Assembly: GCA_016742125.1 (NCBI GenBank)
Contig: JACVCM010000114.1
Coordinates: 1 to 7,714 of the forward strand
Source of the DNA: Sphingomonadaceae bacterium
GTDB taxonomy: Bacteria > Pseudomonadota > Alphaproteobacteria > Sphingomonadales > Sphingomonadaceae
Length of the DNA stretch: 7,714 nt
Direction: 5' to 3'
Part shown: positions 5,918 to 7,714 of the stretch, piece by piece
Layout of the letters: each line of letters opens with the position of its first letter
Position numbering within the stretch: position 1 is the first letter of the stretch
Made by a program: the position numbers and the translations under genes
Notes under the pieces: model-generated
What the model saw: the letters and a program-made list of their open reading frames with translations, nothing else
Databases searched by the model: none
Told to the model about the DNA's origin: nothing

Positions 5918-7714
5918 ATGAAAACCCGTAATTTTCTGATGTTCACCGTCTCGGTGACATCGCTTTCATCGATTTCCACGGCTGATTCGGACAAGATGCT
6001 GACGGCAGATGTCGTCGCGCCAGCCATTGCCGCAGCGGCAGTGCCGGCTGCCAGCATCACGGAACTGGCCCCGAGCGCGCCGGAGGTCATGGCAGTCGCA
6101 GCAGCAGCAGCGGTACCCGTTGTCGAGGCTGCCTTGGAGCAACCGGCATCGGCCGTAGCACCGGAAGCAACGGCGGAAGCGATATCCGCTGACGCGTTGA
6201 TCTCGCAAACCACAATCGAATTTGCCCATATGGCGCCCGCTGCAATGGCACCGACGCTCGCGGCAGAACCGATCGAAGCTGTCGCTGCACCGGTCGCGGT
6301 CGAAGTTGCGGCCACGGCAGAAATGCCCGCCGCTCTTTCAACCGCCAGCGAAGCCATCGCACCGGCATCGCCACCGGTCGCAACGCCGCTGGTCGAAACT
6401 GAAATTGCTACGTCAGCGAAAATCGAGGCGCCAGTGGCTGCGCTGACAGAGCCCTCGGTTGTTGAAGCGGTAGCCGTCGCAGCGCCTTCTGTCGCAAGCG
6501 AAGCCCCGGCAACCGGCATCGTCGCTGTACCTGAAGCACCACAATACAAGTTCTTCGACGATGCAGCAGTTGCGGCACCTGCGGCCGCGATGCAGGGCGC
6601 AACGATGGACTATTCCGGCGCAGTTACACTCGATCAGGCCATTGCCGCTGCGCTTGAGACCAGCCCGGAAATCAACCAGGCGATCATGAACAAGGAAGCC
6701 ATCGAATTCGAGCGTGAGCAGGCGCAGGGCCTGTATTTGCCGCGCGTCGATATCGAGGCATCGGCGGGCATCCGTCGTCTGGAAAATCCGACGCGTCGGA
6801 CCCTGGGCATCGAAGAAGACGAACTCTATCCGCTGGAAGCTGGCATTACCGCCGAGCAGACCGTTCTCGATTTCGGTCGTCGCCATGGCGAACTAATGCG
6901 GCAGGCGGCACGTACCGACGGCGCTGCGCTTCGCGTGGCCGAACGGTCTGAAAACACCGCTCTGCTTGTTTCGCGGCAGTATCTCGACATTCTGCTGCAA
7001 CAGCGGATTGTTGCCGCAGCGGAAGACAATGTCACCTTCCACCGTAATCTGGTGGGCGATCTCGGGCAGGGCGTCCAGCAAGGCTCGATCAGCATCGCCG
7101 ATCAGCAACAGGCACAGGAACGCCTACAAGCCGCAATAGTGCGCAAGACCGAGGCCGAAGAAGCCTTGGTGAACGCGCAGATCCAGTTGCAGACGCTCAC
7201 CGGGCTCAGTATCCCCGGCGCAGCCATGCCGCAGTCATTGCGGGCGGCAGTGATGCCTACATTGGGTGAAGCCGTGGCCGAAGCCCGGCAGAATAACCCC
7301 AAGGTGAAGGAAGCTGCGGCCGATGTCGACGCAGCCCATGCCATGGTCGAAAAGGCCAATGGCGATCTTTATCCGACGGTCAGCATCGACGCGCGCGGCC
7401 GCGTGGGTGAAGATATTGACGGCTTCAACGGCAAGACGAACGATCTGCAAGCCCGCGTCGTCCTGCGCTGGAATATCTTCGATGGCGGCATAAATCGCGC
7501 GAAATATCAGGAAATGGTACGCCGCGCGAGCGAAGCCCGGTTCCGGCTGCACGAACTCGGCCGCTATGCCGAGGAAGATGTGCGGCGTGCATGGAACAGC
7601 ATGTCGACGCAGCGCAAGGTTGCGGCAGAACTCGACACGCAAAGCAAGGTCAGCGACGATCTGCTGCTCTCCTATCGCGAGCAGTTCAACGTTGGTCGCC
7701 GGTCGCTGCTGGAC
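5918..7714 (+). CDS. TolC-family outer-membrane channel of type I secretion (LapE/AggA-like), 3' partial
   Basis: The frame is open for 599 codons to the window end. The ATG follows a purine-rich ribosome site. Residues 1-22 look like a signal peptide (MKTRNFLMFTVSV, possible cleavage at STA/DS). Residues 30-208 are a low-complexity Ala/Val/Pro/Glu extension. The TolC body starts at about residue 236 with VTLDQAIAAALETSPEINQA. It shows the family's internal two-fold repeat: QTVLDFGRRHGE (around 315-325) matches LRWNIFDGGINRAKYQE (around 516-532). Coiled-coil-like Gln/Glu/Ala helices lie between them, including QQGSISIADQQQAQERLQAA. The sequence breaks off in YREQFNVGRRSLLD, a motif typical of LapE/AggA-type exporters near the end of the protein, so perhaps 60-80 residues are missing. 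Known role: a trimeric outer-membrane duct spanning the periplasm, docking on the fusion protein and ABC transporter. Inferred substrate: the giant protein encoded upstream. A later Met start (for example 6590) is unlikely because it would drop the signal peptide. Confidence 0.93.
   Translation, partial: MKTRNFLMFTVSVTSLSSISTADSDKMLTADVVAPAIAAAAVPAASITELAPSAPEVMAVAAAAAVPVVEAALEQPASAVAPEATAEAISADALISQTTIEFAHMAPAAMAPTLAAEPIEAVAAPVAVEVAATAEMPAALSTASEAIAPASPPVATPLVETEIATSAKIEAPVAALTEPSVVEAVAVAAPSVASEAPATGIVAVPEAPQYKFFDDAAVAAPAAAMQGATMDYSGAVTLDQAIAAALETSPEINQAIMNKEAIEFEREQAQGLYLPRVDIEASAGIRRLENPTRRTLGIEEDELYPLEAGITAEQTVLDFGRRHGELMRQAARTDGAALRVAERSENTALLVSRQYLDILLQQRIVAAAEDNVTFHRNLVGDLGQGVQQGSISIADQQQAQERLQAAIVRKTEAEEALVNAQIQLQTLTGLSIPGAAMPQSLRAAVMPTLGEAVAEARQNNPKVKEAAADVDAAHAMVEKANGDLYPTVSIDARGRVGEDIDGFNGKTNDLQARVVLRWNIFDGGINRAKYQEMVRRASEARFRLHELGRYAEEDVRRAWNSMSTQRKVAAELDTQSKVSDDLLLSYREQFNVGRRSLLD
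6005..6541 (+). other. Ala/Val/Pro/Glu-rich low-complexity extension of the TolC protein
   Basis: Residues 30-208 of the TolC-family protein are built mainly from Ala, Val, Pro, Glu, Thr and Ser in imperfect short motifs such as VAAPVAVEVAATAE, VEAVAVAAPSVASEAPA and SAVAPEATAEA. They lack charged clusters, cysteines or a clear membrane segment. The extension ends at PEAPQYKFFDD, followed by a second short Ala-rich stretch before the TolC body. It resembles flexible periplasmic linkers such as those of TonB-like proteins in composition only. The frame is uninterrupted between signal peptide and TolC body, so it is judged a genuine part of the protein. Confidence 0.75.
6098..6112 (+). repeat. 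Short in-frame GCA trinucleotide run
   Basis: Four GCA codons followed by GCG encode five consecutive alanines within the low-complexity extension of the TolC-family gene. Gain or loss of a unit would keep the frame. The run is short and may have no significance. Confidence 0.6.

Noticed and set aside
5887..6549. Long antisense open frame (220 codons, Ala/Ser/Thr/Gly-rich) opposite the start of the TolC gene
   Set aside because: It mirrors the GCN/GTN/GAA-rich codons of the low-complexity extension, has no recognisable domain, and fully overlaps a well-supported gene with a signal peptide and ribosome site.
1..7714. CRISPR arrays, tRNA/rRNA genes, insertion sequences or attachment sites
   Set aside because: Nothing resembling short identical spaced repeats, RNA gene signatures, transposase frames or terminal inverted repeats was seen; the repeats present are diverged protein-domain repeats.

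Overview
The window holds three genes on the + strand, packed closely and apparently co-transcribed: the 3' part of a giant type I secretion (T1SS) surface protein, a small secreted OmpA-family protein, and the 5' part of a TolC-family outer-membrane secretion channel. The set suggests a biofilm or surface-adhesin export locus of the LapA/BapA kind. The moderately GC-rich coding DNA, the codon choice, and the order giant repeat protein, OmpA, TolC suggest an alphaproteobacterium, most likely one of the Sphingomonadales. That placement is an impression; no rRNA or other marker is present.

Layout. Bases 2-5149 encode the last 1715 residues of the giant protein; its N-terminus lies upstream of the window. 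Bases 2-2821 form an alternating mosaic of two beta-sandwich repeat types. T1SS-143/DUF5801-like units (47-442, 785-1267, 1580-2011, 2414-2821) alternate with VCBS/cadherin-like units (443-784, 1268-1579, 2012-2413). Asp-rich, presumably calcium-binding linkers recur near module ends. Bases 2822-3928 encode a region that does not repeat and is locally AT-richer. Bases 3929-4330 encode a cluster of EF-hand-like Asp loops. The rest is an Ala/Ser/Asp/Met-rich tail of about 270 residues with no RTX nonapeptides.

After a 34-base gap and a strong GGAGGT ribosome site comes the OmpA-family gene (5184-5903): signal peptide, small four-cysteine protein, proline-rich linker and peptidoglycan-binding OmpA domain. 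Fourteen bases later comes the TolC-family gene (5918 to the window end). Between its signal peptide and its TolC body it carries an unusual Ala/Val/Pro/Glu-rich extension of about 180 residues.

How they likely work together: the TolC protein forms the outer-membrane exit duct for the giant protein, and the OmpA protein probably anchors the envelope or apparatus to peptidoglycan. The inner-membrane ABC transporter and the membrane-fusion protein are not in the window; they would be expected nearby. The system type is known. The less explained parts are the non-repeat distal domain and non-RTX tail of the giant protein, and the long low-complexity extension on the TolC protein.
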